Positions 43,603 to 56,750 of a DNA stretch of 64,000 bases are shown here, piece by piece (within the stretch, counting starts at the first letter, position 1; each line of letters opens with the position of its first letter). The stretch is taken from NCBI GenBank assembly GCA_003117195.1, contig BDSI01000098.1, positions 166,001 to 230,000 of the forward strand, read 5' to 3'. The stretch is from Eudorina sp. 2006-703-Eu-15 (taxonomy: Eukaryota > Chlorophyta > Chlorophyceae > Chlamydomonadales > Volvocaceae). Under the pieces are notes generated by a model. The model saw only the letters and a program-made list of their open reading frames with translations. It did no database searches and had not been told where the DNA came from. The position numbers and the translations under genes were made by a program.

Positions 43603-46600
43603 TTACATCAGCAGCCGCCTGCCCATCACAAAGCCGCCGGTGCTGGCAGTCGTGGTTTCAGCCGCTGCTGCCTTAAGTGCCGCCGCCTGATTCACCTCGA
43701 CAAAGGCAGCGTAGCTGGTGATGCCACAGTCGCTGCCGTGCGTGGACCGGGCCATTAGGGCATACCTGTTTGGGAGCGGGCGACCGCGAGCAAGAAAATA
43801 AAGTAAGGCAACGAAACAGCAGTGTGCGTGTATGTATGTACGTACAAGCCACGCCAACTCAAGAAACAAATCATGGTAGGCAAAATAACTCAGAAGGTAT
43901 GCCGTACGAGTTGCAGTCCGCGTTCGTTCGTATGTAACGCTGGGTTACAGTATAAGTCCCTACAAATGACCCTGCACAGCATCTCGAGAAGCCTTTGGCT
44001 GCGCCGTGTTACAGTTCGGGTGGATGGGTTCGGTGGATCGGACCGTGATTTCGACTAAGACGGATACTTCAAGCAAGTAGCTCGACTAGCTCGATCGACG
44101 AATACATGCGCTGAAGTAGTTGCGAAGGCAGTAGCTAAAAACATAGAGCGAGGCTACCTAGATTGCTTCACAACAGGCCGCCTTGGCGGTGGGGCCTGCT
44201 GGGGCTTGCCCTGGTATACACCGGTGGTCCCTCTGGGGTCCGCTGTAACGTTCATTCATTCAACAGGCAGGGTCGATCTAATCGAATGATAATAAAACCC
44301 GGGATTGATAGCGGGATTGTGCAACAACTTACCCATCCATGCCCCAGGACGTCCCCCAGCTTCCGGTCGAACCGCCAATGCGCAAAATTAGGATGGTTGT
44401 GCGAACATCGGTCAGTTCATAATCAATTAAATCAATGAATTGCGTGGCCTGTTGATTATTGCGTGGGTCATTCAGGTAACTAGATAGGAAGAAATGAAGC
44501 GGGTACGTACGTACACATACACATGCGTGGATAGATCAAGCAAGCACCGTCGTTCGTGATCGATGAAGGGCGTGACTAGCGCGATGAACAACAAAAGCAA
44601 GCTCACTGTTGACATGCTGCATAAACTTCGACGCGGATAGATCGCACATTCGTTGATTCCTTTTTCCACAATTAAAGAAGAAGGCATACCTACACGACAG
44701 CCGCACCTGTTTTTGACGATCCAGTAGTCCACGCCATCCTTAGAAGTACCGTATCCCATCAGCACAGCGCTGTGGTAAAACGCCCCAGGCACCTGTATGT
44801 CAATATAGATTGGAAATGGTTGGCATAGCAACTACATCACTACATATTCGCTCACTCGCGCAAGGCAATAAGAACGGCGGGACATGACGGACTCATCCAC
44901 CTTCCTGCACACATACACCAACCAATTACGACCGAGCGACATAAGCGGGTCGGTGTATGTATGTGAAACGCTGTCGGCATCTACCCATACATGTACTGGC
45001 AACCATCAATTGGGCGCACGTATATAAAACATATACAATGTAATATAATATAATATAATATAATATAATATAATATAATATAATATAATATAATATAATA
45101 TAATATAATATAATATAATATAATATAATATAATATAATATAATATAATATAATATAATATAATATAATATAATATAATATAATATAATATAATATAATA
45201 TTATATTATATAATATAATATTATATGTTAATTTAATTTCTTATATTCGATTATATTAAATTCATTTTGTTTTATTTATTCTATATTATACTATTTAATT
45301 ATTGAACGAATACTCGCCCGCCGTTGTCCTTGCTTTACTTATTTCGCAGCGAGGTGGACCCGCCTACCCCGCCCGCCTTATTCCCAACCAGGCGATCCAA
45401 CGGGCCCAGACAGTTTCCTAGGCGCCGCACAGCATCAACTGTTTTATCATCATTGATATGTTTGGTGATGCATTAGATGCATGGCACACATCGATCGAGT
45501 GGCCCTTCGTGGCCTCTACAACAACAGATAATAAGTGGAGTTCGTTTCCGACACTACTTCCATCCGCCACATCTGAACCGACCGACGGTTCATTAGTTAT
45601 GGATAGACCCACCAGCGTGCTGTTGCAGGCACCGCTGTTATAGACTCCGCTCGAGTAGAACTGGAAGCTGGGCAACATCTGCATGATCACCGCCACCGGG
45701 CCATACCGCACCAGAGCTTCCATGACTGCCTTATCGTCACCGGCGGGCAGCAGCACAACCCGCGAGAAGCGGCCCACCAAGGACATCGTGGAGGCGTTGA
45801 ACCTGCGTTCACAAGATTTTGCACATCGAATAACCAAATAACGCCGCCGGGGCGGAGGAGGTACAGGGTGCCCCGGACTTCTTGCACTACTACTTACAAC
45901 CCCGCCCTATGACTATGAGATAGAGACCCCCATATATACGTACTGTTGCAGTTTGTAGCAATATGAGAAAGTACGCACGGTGTACGACTAGCTGGACGCA
46001 CGGCCGATGGGAGATTCCTGCAATGTTTACCTGCAGTAGCCGTTGAGTCCCTCAAACGGGTATTGCCCCTCCTCTGTAATGCCGCCAGCAGCGACGGCAT
46101 ACTGAAGCGCGCTAATAGGATTGCCTGTGATGATGAGGCAGGCACGCACGCACGCACGGTGCGGGATTATGACAAGCGGCTAGCTGGTACAGAAGGCAAG
46201 GATCGCTAGATGCTGTAGGCTTAGTAGAAAGGAAGGAAGCAAGTAAGAAAGCCTCCTTGCTGGACCGCAAAGCACAGCGTGTGTCAAGGGATGAGAGTCT
46301 TATGGTTGGATCAATCAAGGCCATCGATTTACACAACCACCGCGCGTGCGGACTCGGACTACAGTACTCGGGCCCTGGTTGACTGAAGAGCCTGGCTGCT
46401 CAAATGGCTGGGACTCCATCCCTAGTATGTAACCACTCGAGTCTGCAATCTCGCGGTATTGAACGCTTTCACAATTGATTTAGTGGGGAATGGCGCCTAG
46501 CTCGGTGCGTGAATACGCTTTGCAGGAAAGTGCATGCGTGGTCACGTATAAAATTGCACATCTAATTTGCCTGTGAGCGGCAAGCCCATCCCGACTGCTC

Positions 46601-49600
46601 GCTTTCGTAAACAACTCAAAACGTTTCTATCCGTACTTCTTACGGCGGCATTATGAGCGAGGCAATGCGCAAGACCGTATTATCACCTTCTGTGCATCCG
46701 ACGTTTCCGTTGCCCCAGGCGCAGTCCAAGAGATGTTGCTCACTGAAGGACAGCGGCAGTCCTGAGTGTCGGTGGGTACAATAGGGGCGTGCACGAAACA
46801 CAATTTGTACAGGAATTTGAGCCTCTTCACGTCAGGTGCATTTTTAACCTCGCGTTCGTTACACAATCGAACCCACCTTCGTTCAAAGACCTATCATGCC
46901 AGCTGCCGGTATGCGTTAAGCTACATATTTGTATAACAAGGAAACGGGTATCGATTCTGCGTACGTGCGCGATTGCGACGGAGCTGGCCCACCTGTCGCC
47001 TTGGCCCAAGCACCTTGGAGCACGCCGGTAGCGGTGAATGCCTGCATGTGGTTGTGTGCGTGGGCACATAATAACAAACAAGTTAGAGGAGGCCAAGTTG
47101 CATTGGTGCCGAGGCAGCAGCCCTGGACGGACACAGGGGGATGGAGGCGGCGGCGCACGCGCACGGCCATTTTACGAGTATCCTAATGCATGTATAATGT
47201 ATGTATAACAACATACAGCAAGAATACACGCGTGCGTACGCGGGGGTTCGTTTGGGTATCTATAATGTAATCAGTGGTGCAGTGATATTTCGAGGACAAA
47301 CGCAGGCAGGGCTGCTGCAATGACTAGCCATGCCCGTAGAGAATATGTATGTGCTTGGTTGATTGCGAGGTTTGCACCGTGCATGCGTGCGTGTCCGCGT
47401 ACATGCTGCAAATAATGCTCAATAAATGAAACTCAGATATACATTTTAAATTACTGCAATAGGTAGACACTTTTAGGAGGCCGCACGCACGCAAGGCCGC
47501 ACTGGCGCACCCAGCATCCCCTGCATGTCGCCTGATCCTTGACACCCGGGCCGTCCATCGCCGTCCCTCGGTAGTCCAGAGAGCGCGGCAGCGATGAATC
47601 CGGCAGAACACGCTTGTACACCGGCAGCTGAGCTGACTGGTTGCGGAAACGTGTGCCCGCGACCCGCGACCGCCAGCCACGGAACGACAGATCCGACCAA
47701 GCATTGGGCGCGACCGTGAAGGTCGGGGAACCCGGGGGTTTGCGGCTCGCGTTGGCGGCGGCTTGGTTGTGGTAGTAGGATAAACGTGTGTTGTAGGCCA
47801 ACATGACATCGCGCAGCGCCAGGGGTCGTCCTGCAGCACGCGCGCGCACGTGCAATGATGGATCGATGTAGGTTTAGCGGGTTAGTTTGGTGGTTTATAC
47901 GTAATGGTTCGATAGATCGATCGCACGCGGGGGCATCGCACAACGAGAGCAGCAACCGCGGACGATGAGGTGGCGACGGAGCACTATGATACAGAAATCA
48001 ATTAACCTCGTCCTCAAGTTTCGGTGTAGAGTCGGACGACCCGATAATATAGTAATGCGGCGGGGCCCACTTTGCAACCACCCCCAGGCGGCGGGATATA
48101 CCACCCCCAGGCGGCGGGATATACCTTGCTTATTCGTTTGGATCATGCGTAAAATAAAGAGCAGTCAGAAAAGTAACGTAGCAAGCGTGACATCTGCTCT
48201 GAGAAGTGCGCTCCTAAGTTGCATGTTCGATTCTTCCAATTCGATTCGCCCGCCCGAAGGTCCGTGCAACCCTTATCATTAGTACGTACGATCACTGACG
48301 CGCGCCAGCCAGCGATCGAGCGATTATGATATGTCATTATGATACGCGACGACGGGTTATATATGCCCGGCGTAATAATAAATATTTTGTGATTATGATA
48401 CGCACCCTTGGTACGATTACCAACGGCAGACTGCACTGGAAAGTAGGACTCGAGAGATGATCCAATGGGGATATCAATTGGGATTATGTCATCATCGGCT
48501 GGGATATCTTCGCCATCATCGCCACTCCCAGTCGTAGCATCCCCTGACACATGGTGCGGAGGACGGAGGATACACAGAAGTGCGGAGGCAGGCATCCATC
48601 ATCATTTATGTTCTGACGCGTGGTTGATCATGGAAATCTGGCACATACACGACCCAACATCGCCATCAGGGACGGACGAAGTGAGACTCCCCCCGTCGTT
48701 GCATGCATAGATCGATCGCCCATGCATGCAACACATTAAGAAAGCATGTACGTACTGCGTACATGTGTACATACCGGGCGCCGCACGCATGCTTGCTGAC
48801 GTACGTACGCTTTGGGGGCGACATATATATATATAGGGTTTAGGGTTTAGGGGGGTTACCCTATATATCGTATGTAGGGTTGGAACGACGCGGCAATACC
48901 CTATATACGTATGTATGTATATATGGTCGATGCCGTATTTCGTTACAACATCAAACCGATGTTTGTTGCAACGCTTGTTACCGACATTCGTGATGTGTAA
49001 AGTCGCATGCCGCAGAGTACACAGAGGCTAGATAGGTAGCACATACACGCATGAGGACATATATATACACAGTCATCCTGCAGGTAGGCACGCAGACTAG
49101 ATATCTAGGGAAGTGCACTCGTCATCGATGCACGGCAGCAAACGTTCGTTAGGACATACACCGATTCTTCTAATGCTACGCACGCACGCACCGTTAGACG
49201 CCACAGGCTGTGTGGGGATAGGCTGTAACTCCAGGCCGGCATTGTTCGCATCGGCCGCGGTAATAACATTAGTTGCCGATTGCCCAGTCGGAACTGATTC
49301 CCCAGGCCAGATCAATTCCCCGGATCCAGTCCAGCCATATGCGGGATCAGTGACGTCCTGGAAATTGTTGGGTAGTTCTTGTGGGCTGCCATCATTTAAA
49401 ACCTCATCGGGTGTTTGCTGATTAGTCAACTCTACACGCACGGAATGATAGAGGGCGGAAGTCGTCAAAACGGGCGGGGGAAAAACTTGGAAATGTTGAT
49501 GAGTATCGATCCTTTGCGGTAGCTGCATGCGCTCGCACAACAAAGCAACTGCCAACTCGTTTTATCACATATGCACGCTGGCATTGCTAAAACCTGCTAA

Positions 49601-52600
49601 CAACAGAGCAGCAGAGAGTCGACTTCATACTATTGTCTACTCCTTACTTGTGCAAACTGTACATAGGTATGTATATACTGGATGGTGCCCCGATTCTTAC
49701 CTATTTCCCCCGGTTTTTGTGAGCAGCCGACCGGCCTAGCGCACAAATAAGCTGCAATCCCTGTAGCCACGGCGCCGGCTGCAGTAAGTCCTCCGACAGT
49801 GTCAATGGCAGCGGCCGCGGCAACCGTGAGTGTGTCGTTGTTGTTGGTATAATTAAAAGGAACGTTATTAGAAGGCGGCGTAGGCGGCGGGCTGGTTGGT
49901 GTGCTTGTGACCGGCAGGAGCCCCGTTGCACCAGTCTCCACAGGGTTAAGTGACACGAACGGCGCCACGTAGGGGTTGGATGGCGGCAGGACGAGCTGGA
50001 CAGCGGTATGGTTGCCGGCCTTGCCAGCGGAGGTGATGGCAGCGATGTTCTGCAGCAGCCAGGCCTCAAGCTGAACTGCCGCCTTCACGCAAGAAGGCGG
50101 CCAGTTGAATGCCAGGTCGTCCACCGGCCCCGGAACCCAGTCGGTGTACTCGGTAACCGTCTCTCGGCCGTTGGTAGTTGCTGCGCGCGTGCGAATAGTG
50201 CGAAGAAAGGTCGGGGCAGTAGTTGCAAATACAGTGTATCAGGTATGTAGGTGGAAGGGTCGCTTGCTTGTGGGCAGGTACATACGTATACATGTAGTCA
50301 CGTAGTTATTTGTATATATTTCATCGTTGGCTGGGCATGGATTGGGTGATTATAATGAAAGACTGCACCGACTTACAACATGACGACGTCCTGTACGTTC
50401 ATGTGATGACATGCATACATCTATCTAATGCATCTATATATAACCGCAAATTTACGAGTAAATGCACATGCACGCGACAACTTTGTGGACATTGCGCTCG
50501 TACATATATACACATGCCCATTCTATCTGTAGTAGGTGAGAGCTGGCAAAGGCTTCTCGAGATGCTGGGACAGCAGTGCTTCGCACCGTATTTGAGGAGT
50601 AGGGCCGACTAGGCCGACCATTGTACGACACCTACTACACTATCTGTCGGGTGCGCGCGCCACTTCATCCATCCCATACAGGTAGTCGATCGATCACCAG
50701 TAACTGACATGTCCACCTCAGGGGACGACCACCGGCCTGCGCTGTGTAGAACGTCTCCGTAATACTGAAGCCATCAGCTCCGAGGGAAGCAGCAGCTGTT
50801 GATTGCCTCTGTGTGCGCGATATATACACGCAGCGGGCATTGGTTTCTTTAGTTTTTTATTACTGAGTGTGGAACGAAATCGTACATGGGGTTGTTAGAA
50901 GCACTCATACATGCATAATTAAAACGTACGGACGCATACACTGTGTGGTACATACGGTACATACGGTACAAACTGTACGCCATATCGGGTCAGGTGCGTG
51001 GCTGGCACGCATCGCCCGCACTGAGGTAGCCGCGCCAGCTAATAAAATCCTTGGGTTCAATTCGCGGACCAAGTGTGAGGCTTATTACTTGATTGGCTTG
51101 AATGAATCTAGACCCTCTCGCTCCGGACTATCGATTCAGGTGGTCGTCCGGACGACGTTTAGTACAGTTAGTAGCGGTTGCGGATTATTTTTTACCTAGA
51201 TAGAGGAGAGTGACCCGCCGCACAACGTTTGTAGATGCATGTTCAAGATAGACACAGATAGACCGTCCAAAACCTAGCTATACATATTTGCGGCTTAGAC
51301 ACGGCAGGAGTGAAACGACTAGAGTTTCTAAGCTAGGTTCTGAACGGCAGCCTTTCGGCTGTCAGTTGTTAGTTATGTCCCGGTGACCAGGGTCACCGGG
51401 GCACTCGTACTCCGATATATTCTCGGAAGCTCCTGTTGTTCGGCATTCTGCCTTCACTAACAGGAGCTTATTGCTCGCTATTCCCCCCCCCTGTTTCGCG
51501 CGAGGCCCGAGCTGGACGAGCGAGGCTTGTAGCAGCGGGCGCTACAGCAGCAGGCGCTCTTGTTACCTGGGGGCGGGGTCGTCTCCCGGGGTGCCTATTG
51601 CTGGTGTTTCTGGGGTCCGTGCGAAGTCGGGTTGGTTCGCCCCTCGGGGTTGTCTCGCGTTCGCGTCGGCCCGCGTCGCGGGCGCGGGTGCCGGCGGCCG
51701 TGTGCCCTTGAGCTGTGTGCCGTGGTGTGTTAGTGGCGCGTGTGGTTCGGTTGCCGTGGTTGGAGCCCGACGGCCTGGCGTGGTCTGGGCCTAGGGCGGT
51801 GTGTGCGCCTGCCGCTGTCGCGTGTTCTGTGAGCGAGCGAGCTCCCCCTGCGGTGTAAGGCCCGATCCCAAGCCGCTGCCTCGCCACCGTCCCCTTTCCA
51901 GAGCCAGCTATGCCACCTCGAGCCGCTTTGAGACAGCCGAGATAAAGGCTATGGTAGTTCAGAAATAACCTATGTATATAACCCTATATATAACCCTAAA
52001 CCCTATATATTACCCTAAACCCTATACATTTTTATAACCCTAAACCCTATATACTATGTGTGTGTGGCGTTATGCGCATGGACGGACGGACGTAACCATA
52101 ACATAACCGGTGACGAGCGACGGACGGACCTGCCACACGAAGGCGTCCACCGTGCGCCTCGAGTCAGTGTACGGGTCGTCGAGGGTTGCCATGCCCGCGT
52201 ACCTCCAGTCGGTCAACGGTGGCAGAACGGTGAACACCTGCAGACAGCAGCGCGTTTGTAGTCCTGTGTACAACGACGGCCTCCGCTATGTACATACGTA
52301 TGTATGTGCTGGCCATAAGCAATAATAATCTAAATAATCCATCTCGTACATGTGCATATTTATATATTGTCGCCATCCGGCATCCCTCTGTGTACTCTGT
52401 GTAACTTCTGCAATGCCGCTGTCCGTACATACTACGCACCGATGATCACATGCATGCATGGCAATAACAAGAGATGAAAGCAGTACCAATAGCTACCGGG
52501 ATCTCTAGATAGTCAGACCAAGGGTCGGTACGTGCGCATGTATGCACATACCGACGCTGGTAGACCAACATGCACTCACCGCTCCCGAGTTGTTGAAGTA

Positions 52601-54350
52601 GAAGTCTGACAGCTGGCACATCTTCTCGCGCAAGACTGGCTGCACCGACCAGGTGGTGTTCTGCAAGTCAAAGGACGGATTGAGAACGTGCAGCTACGTG
52701 TAAATAACTAACCACGCAATGGGCGAACACTTGGCTGGATGTGTGCGCGGGAGCGAGCGAGGTATGTGAGTAGGGGAAGAATCGGCGGATACATACCCGT
52801 CCAATCGATATTATGATGACCAGATGGCGGATCTAGCGGATCTAGCAGATCTCGCGGATCGCGGCGGATGGACGGTAGATGGGCCTAATATTGTAACGAA
52901 CTATTTGATTGATATAAGTTATTTACTCGCTTCGAATCCGCCCATACACCCCTGGCTAGCTATGTGCTATTCTTCTATCCGTCTGGCAAGTACATACATC
53001 TTGTTTCGGGTCGGTTTCCCCAGTTAACGAAGCACACCGACCTGTTGCAGGTCCACCACCATGCTTGTTTCCCCAACATCATAGCGACCCCTTGTCCAGT
53101 TGTCAAACCAGATATGATACTGGAGCCTGCAGTTAGCAGGTCAGGAAGCACGCCAGTCAGTGAGCGAGCCAGTCAGGCACACAAACCATAAGCTAGAATG
53201 CACATCGATAGTGACGGCGACGCGGCATAAGAGCATTGGCGTACATATACTACATATGCCGTACATGTATTGCAAGCGAGGGTAAATGATGTTAGCTATT
53301 TCCATTACATGTCTCCGTTGATGGGCAATGAGTGCTGCATTCGTATGACACAAAAACCATACTGGCACGGTTTATCACAATGTCAGTCTGCAGCAGCTGG
53401 CGTGAAGGGAGGCAGTCTCAGGCATCATACTATGCACACATTCCCCATCCAGGGCAAAGGTAGCTTACTTCATTTCTCTTGGCAGGTATGACGATGTTGA
53501 CGGATATGATTGGGTGTATTGCACCTGCCCGAGATACACGCACGAAATCGGAGGGCATTGCCGGAGGAAGGTGCGTGTATGTGAGTGTGTGTAAGTGCGA
53601 CGACGGAATCGTTACATATCTGCCCGCGTAGCCCGCGCGGGCTTAACGTACGCTGGCCAAGGGCTGCCAACCTAAGCACGCAGCCCTAAGTTACCGCCCA
53701 CTCTGACGAAACACTCTCTTCGTTCAGAATGCGGGGAGACGGGTGTAAGTACGTAGTGTAAGTGCCTATGTCCCTCCGCCTGTTCCATTCCTCGCTCTGA
53801 ACCAAGCAAGGGCGCGCGCAAACAAGAGACCGACGACACGCAGCTGTGTCGAAACTGGCTGCGGATTGGGCAGCAGGAGCCCATCCTGCCTAATGAGTGG
53901 GCAGCGCGTTGTATGCGTTCGTTGCGGCCCGCTGGCCCTAGCTATACCTAATCCTTGCGGTACCCGGGGCTCCTTCCTTAGCTTCCTTCGGAACACGGAG
54001 GACGGACGGAATGTCCTCGCGTGTCTGTCGGTGCGAAACAGCTACGTAGCCTGCTCCCGTGTTTGATGTGCGCAATAGCTACGTACTGACTGCTGTACAG
54101 TCAGTCTGTTCACCGAGTGTGCGTGATGAGAGATAGGTAGATGGAGTGTGACAGAACAACATAGAGTTTTGCTCTAAAACGTTTTTCCTATTACACTTCA
54201 AAAGGCAAAATATCCTACCTCGTATGAACTCGGCCACTGCGGTGGCGCGCGTTCAGCAGCGCAGGGTTTGCCGGGAGTAGCAGCAGCAGCAGCAGCAGCA
54301 TACGCTGAGACCGCCAACAACAGCACCGCTGCCGCAACCTTCCTGATCAT
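43603..54350 (-). CDS. Gene 2: secreted papain-type (C1A) cysteine peptidase, 16 exons, about 799 aa, no lectin array
   Basis: Exons in transcript order: 54350-54219, 53524-53469, 53126-53042, 52660-52580, 52237-52108, 50180-49701, 49485-49192, 48543-48406, 47830-47511, 47041-46993, 46761-46687, 46124-46031, 45802-45613, 44792-44707, 44359-44333, 43765-43603. The hand sum is 2400 nt. The signal peptide begins MIRKVAAAVLLLAVSAYA. The N-terminal domain has YHIWFDNW, NTTWSVQPV, LPPLTDWRYAG and TEYTDWVPGP. Exon 6 ends in an Ala/Gly-rich hydrophobic stretch. Exons 7-8 are a linker, acidic in part (DDGEDIPADDD). The peptidase has Gln565, Cys571 (CRGCW), His715 (YHSAVLMGYG) and Asn736 (NSWGTSWGMDG). 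The exon 5 donor is the least certain junction: 52130 would also fit a GT but breaks the frame. It is a likely active protease, convergent with gene 1. Confidence 0.85.
44175..44265. repeat. Dispersed repeat B, fragment
   Basis: GGCCTGCTGGGGCTTGCCC, TGGTATACACC and CTGTAACGTTCATTCATTC occur in the same order as the right part of 37409-37540. It lies in gene 2 intron 15. Confidence 0.75.
45035..45235. repeat. (TAATA)n microsatellite
   Basis: About 33 near-perfect pentanucleotide units within gene 2 intron 13, grading into other AT-rich sequence up to about 45300. Confidence 0.97.
46140..46500. repeat. Dispersed repeat C relative
   Basis: It shares GCTGGACCGCAAAG, CGTGTGTCAAGGG, GACTGAAGAGCCTGG and GGGACTCCATCC-type phrases with 3290-3620. 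It lies in gene 2 intron 11. Confidence 0.5.
48833..48860 (+). repeat. Interstitial telomere-like TTTAGGG repeat
   Basis: AGGGTTTAGGGTTTAGGG lies in intron 7 of gene 2, followed by CCCTATATA phrases. The TTTAGGG unit is the plant/green-algal telomere type. Confidence 0.75.
51325..51475. other. Cluster of three hairpins
   Basis: Three inverted repeats lie in succession: AGCCTTTCGGCT near 51350; CCCGGTGACC / GGTCACCGGG at 51378-51400; and AAGCTCCTGTT / AACAGGAGCTT at 51428-51470. They sit immediately before the GC-rich block. It may be part of an uncharacterised element or structured RNA; the function is unknown. Confidence 0.55.
51970..52056 (-). repeat. Interstitial telomere-like CCCTAAA repeats
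   Basis: AACCCTAAACCCTATATA is repeated three times with TATATA interruptions in gene 2 intron 5, in the opposite orientation to the TTTAGGG tract at 48833. Confidence 0.8.
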
Positions 54351-55490
54351 CTTCGGAGCTCGAAGCCTGCAGTGATAATATGACACGCGGGGACGAGTCG
54401 CGCCCGAAAGTGATGTTCTACTCTCTGAAAGGTGCAAACGCCTTAAATATGTACTTTGATTTAGAAATTGTAGACAAAAACTGACCAACCTGCAACCAAC
54501 GCGCGTTGAGTCGTTCTGTCGCTGCGAACAATTTAGGTGACGACGATTATGGATGTAAACGTATAGGCAAGAACAACCCGTATATAGATTGCATTCACAT
54601 TAAAACTACTTCCTCACAATACGTGGGCTGGCTTATATGCTTCCGGTTATCTCATAGCTCTATTACCCTTCGTACAGCAGCCAAGTGGTGGGCGGCAATT
54701 GCCGGCAACACTTCCTGAGATGATGTTGGGTAAACAAGCTCTGAATACGATTTCTCTTTATTTTATGTATCGAATCAACTGAGATATTGCTGGTGCATGT
54801 AAGTTATTGTCTCACTGGTGTGATGAATCTGGTAATTACTCATTTGCTTGAACGCAAAGGCGCTGTATATATTGAAAGACGACCTAAAACAAATTTGTTC
54901 AAGTATACGCCGCTCTCATTCACGCAATTTCCACTGTGCGCCGATTTATTGATTACATTTCCACACTTTAACACTTTCTGCTGGTTCCTGTGCCACTCAA
55001 TTTACTCCTGCAAAGTTGGTACATGTAAACAAATGCCGTCAAATGATTATGCAAAGGTAAAGATTTACGTGCGAAGTCAAATGACTATTTACGCTGCCTT
55101 ACTTGTACATACCGTCAATACATGATGTTGGGAAAACAGATTACGAAGTCTCACTATTTTATGTACAGACTCAACCGAGATATTGCTGGTGCATGTAAGT
55201 TGCTGTTTCACTGGTTGGTGTGATGAACGAATCTGGTGATAACTCATCTGCTTGAACGCAATAGAGGACCCTAACACGAGTTTTGCCAAGTACACGCCGC
55301 TTTCATGCACGCTTTTCCACTGTGCGCTGACTTAGAGTTCACATTTCCACATTATAACACTTTTTGCTGGTTACTGTGCCAATCAATTTACTCTTGCAAA
55401 GCTGGTACATGTAAACATCTGCCTTCAAATGATATACAATGGTAAAAGATTGACGTGCGAAGTCAAATGACTGTTTACGCTGCGTTATGG
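53985..55490. repeat. Gene 2 first-exon/upstream block, copy of 1-1150, with an internal tandem duplication
   Basis: Similarity to 1-1150 begins at GGAACACGGAGGACGGA and runs past exon 1. Within it, 54785-55090 and 55180-55490 are a tandem pair sharing ATTGCTGGTGCATGTAAGTT, GCTGGTACATGTAAACA-type phrases and GTGCGAAGTCAAATGACT. The block probably contains the gene 2 promoter. Confidence 0.75.
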
Positions 55491-55990
55491 ACGGTTGTAT
55501 GACCCCTCAGAACCCCTTGCATACGGACGCATAACCCCGACAACTTAATCTAAAATATATTACTCTATCAGAAGACCAGGTTGCTGGCGTGAATCACCCG
55601 CAATTCCACAGGTTACGCGTCCGTGCGTGGACGGAGCGACCCAAAGAGTATACACGAGTTCCAGGACTCCTTTTGTGAACGCAATAACGTACTCCTAAAT
55701 GTTTTTAAATACTTTCTAGTCTGATCAAGTGGAACCTGCTCTGTGCGGATAGTGCTCGGACACACCTTGCTGGATCCAAGGGAACCAAGACCGTTCCGAG
55801 ACGAAATTGTTACTATTCAATAACCTGTATTACAGCGTGTGTTGACGTCTTCCAAGTTTACTTTTCAGCCTTGGGTCGTACATGGTCGTCGACTTGTGAC
55901 AGCCATGGCCTGTGATGTGTGTCGCAATTGCACTCAGGGAATGCCAAATGACAAGAATAGGTTGAAACGACAAATGGGCGGACAAAGGTG
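55490..55990. other. Intergenic, nothing recognised
   Basis: Non-repetitive DNA with no open frame or motif I can support. Confidence 0.4.
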
Positions 55991-56750
55991 TGTCCGCCGC
56001 GGTTCTGTGTGCCATCCCTCCGGGCAACTCGACGGTGCAACACCGCTGTGCAGGCTGCCACACTCGCCCATGTAAGACATGGAACCCGACCTCGATCCGA
56101 TACGCAACGGAACGATGCAACACCGTCGTGCAAGCAGCCACATTCGCCGATACTAGCTGTGCGATATGTCCCCGATCATGTACGCAACGGCACGTAGCAG
56201 CATCGCCGTGTACGCATCCACGCGGGCGGGGATGGGGCTCGGCGGCGGCCGGCCGCGGGGCTTGGCTGTTTCCGAGCGGGGGTTGGCTTGTGTGGGGACG
56301 GGCAAGGAGGAGTGTGGTGTGGTTCAAGGCCCGCGCCGTCGCCATGCGAGATTGGATTGCTAGTCTGACAAGTGCCTGTGGTCAGTGTACTCATAATGGA
56401 TCCCTGGCAGGGCGCGGGCGGGGATGGGGCTCGGCGGCGGCCGGCCGCGGGGCTTGGCTGTTTCCGAGCGGGGGTTGGCTTGTGTGGGGACGGGCAAGGC
56501 ATAGGGGCACTGGTACGATGCAACACCGCCGCTCAGGCAGCCACACCCGCCCGTATAGGCGCTGTAATCCCTTCCCTGGCATAGGGGCACAAGTACGATG
56601 CAACACCGCCGCTCAGGCAGCCACATCCGCCCGTATCGGCGCTGTTATCCCTTCCCGGCATAGGGGCACAAGTACGATGCAACACCGCCGCTCAGGCAGC
56701 CACACCCGCCCGTATCGGCGCTGTTATCCCTTCCCCGGCATTCGTCGCTG
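55990..56750. repeat. GC-rich compound tandem repeat
   Basis: An approximately 70-80-bp unit with GATGCAACACCGCCGCTCAG and GCAGCCACACCCGCCCGTAT recurs at least five times. An 87-bp block starting GCGGGCGGGGATGGGGCTCG occurs at 56223 and 56413. The 253-codon open frame across the region is a consequence of GC-rich repetition. Confidence 0.85.

Larger units (their letters stand above)
50230..52107. other. Gene 2 intron 5 (about 1.9 kb)
   Basis: It contains a GC-rich block (51470-51890) preceded by stable hairpins, then CCCTAAA repeats. The open frames in the GC-rich block show no recognisable protein. Confidence 0.45.

Noticed and set aside
51436..51887. Arg/Pro-rich open frames on both strands
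   Set aside because: Follow from GC-rich composition; unrelated frames are open on both strands at once.
52108..52130. Using GT at 52129 as the exon 5 donor of gene 2
   Set aside because: It gives phase 0 and would shift exon 6 out of its conserved TEYTDWVPGP frame; the donor at 52107 keeps the frame, though it is a weaker site.
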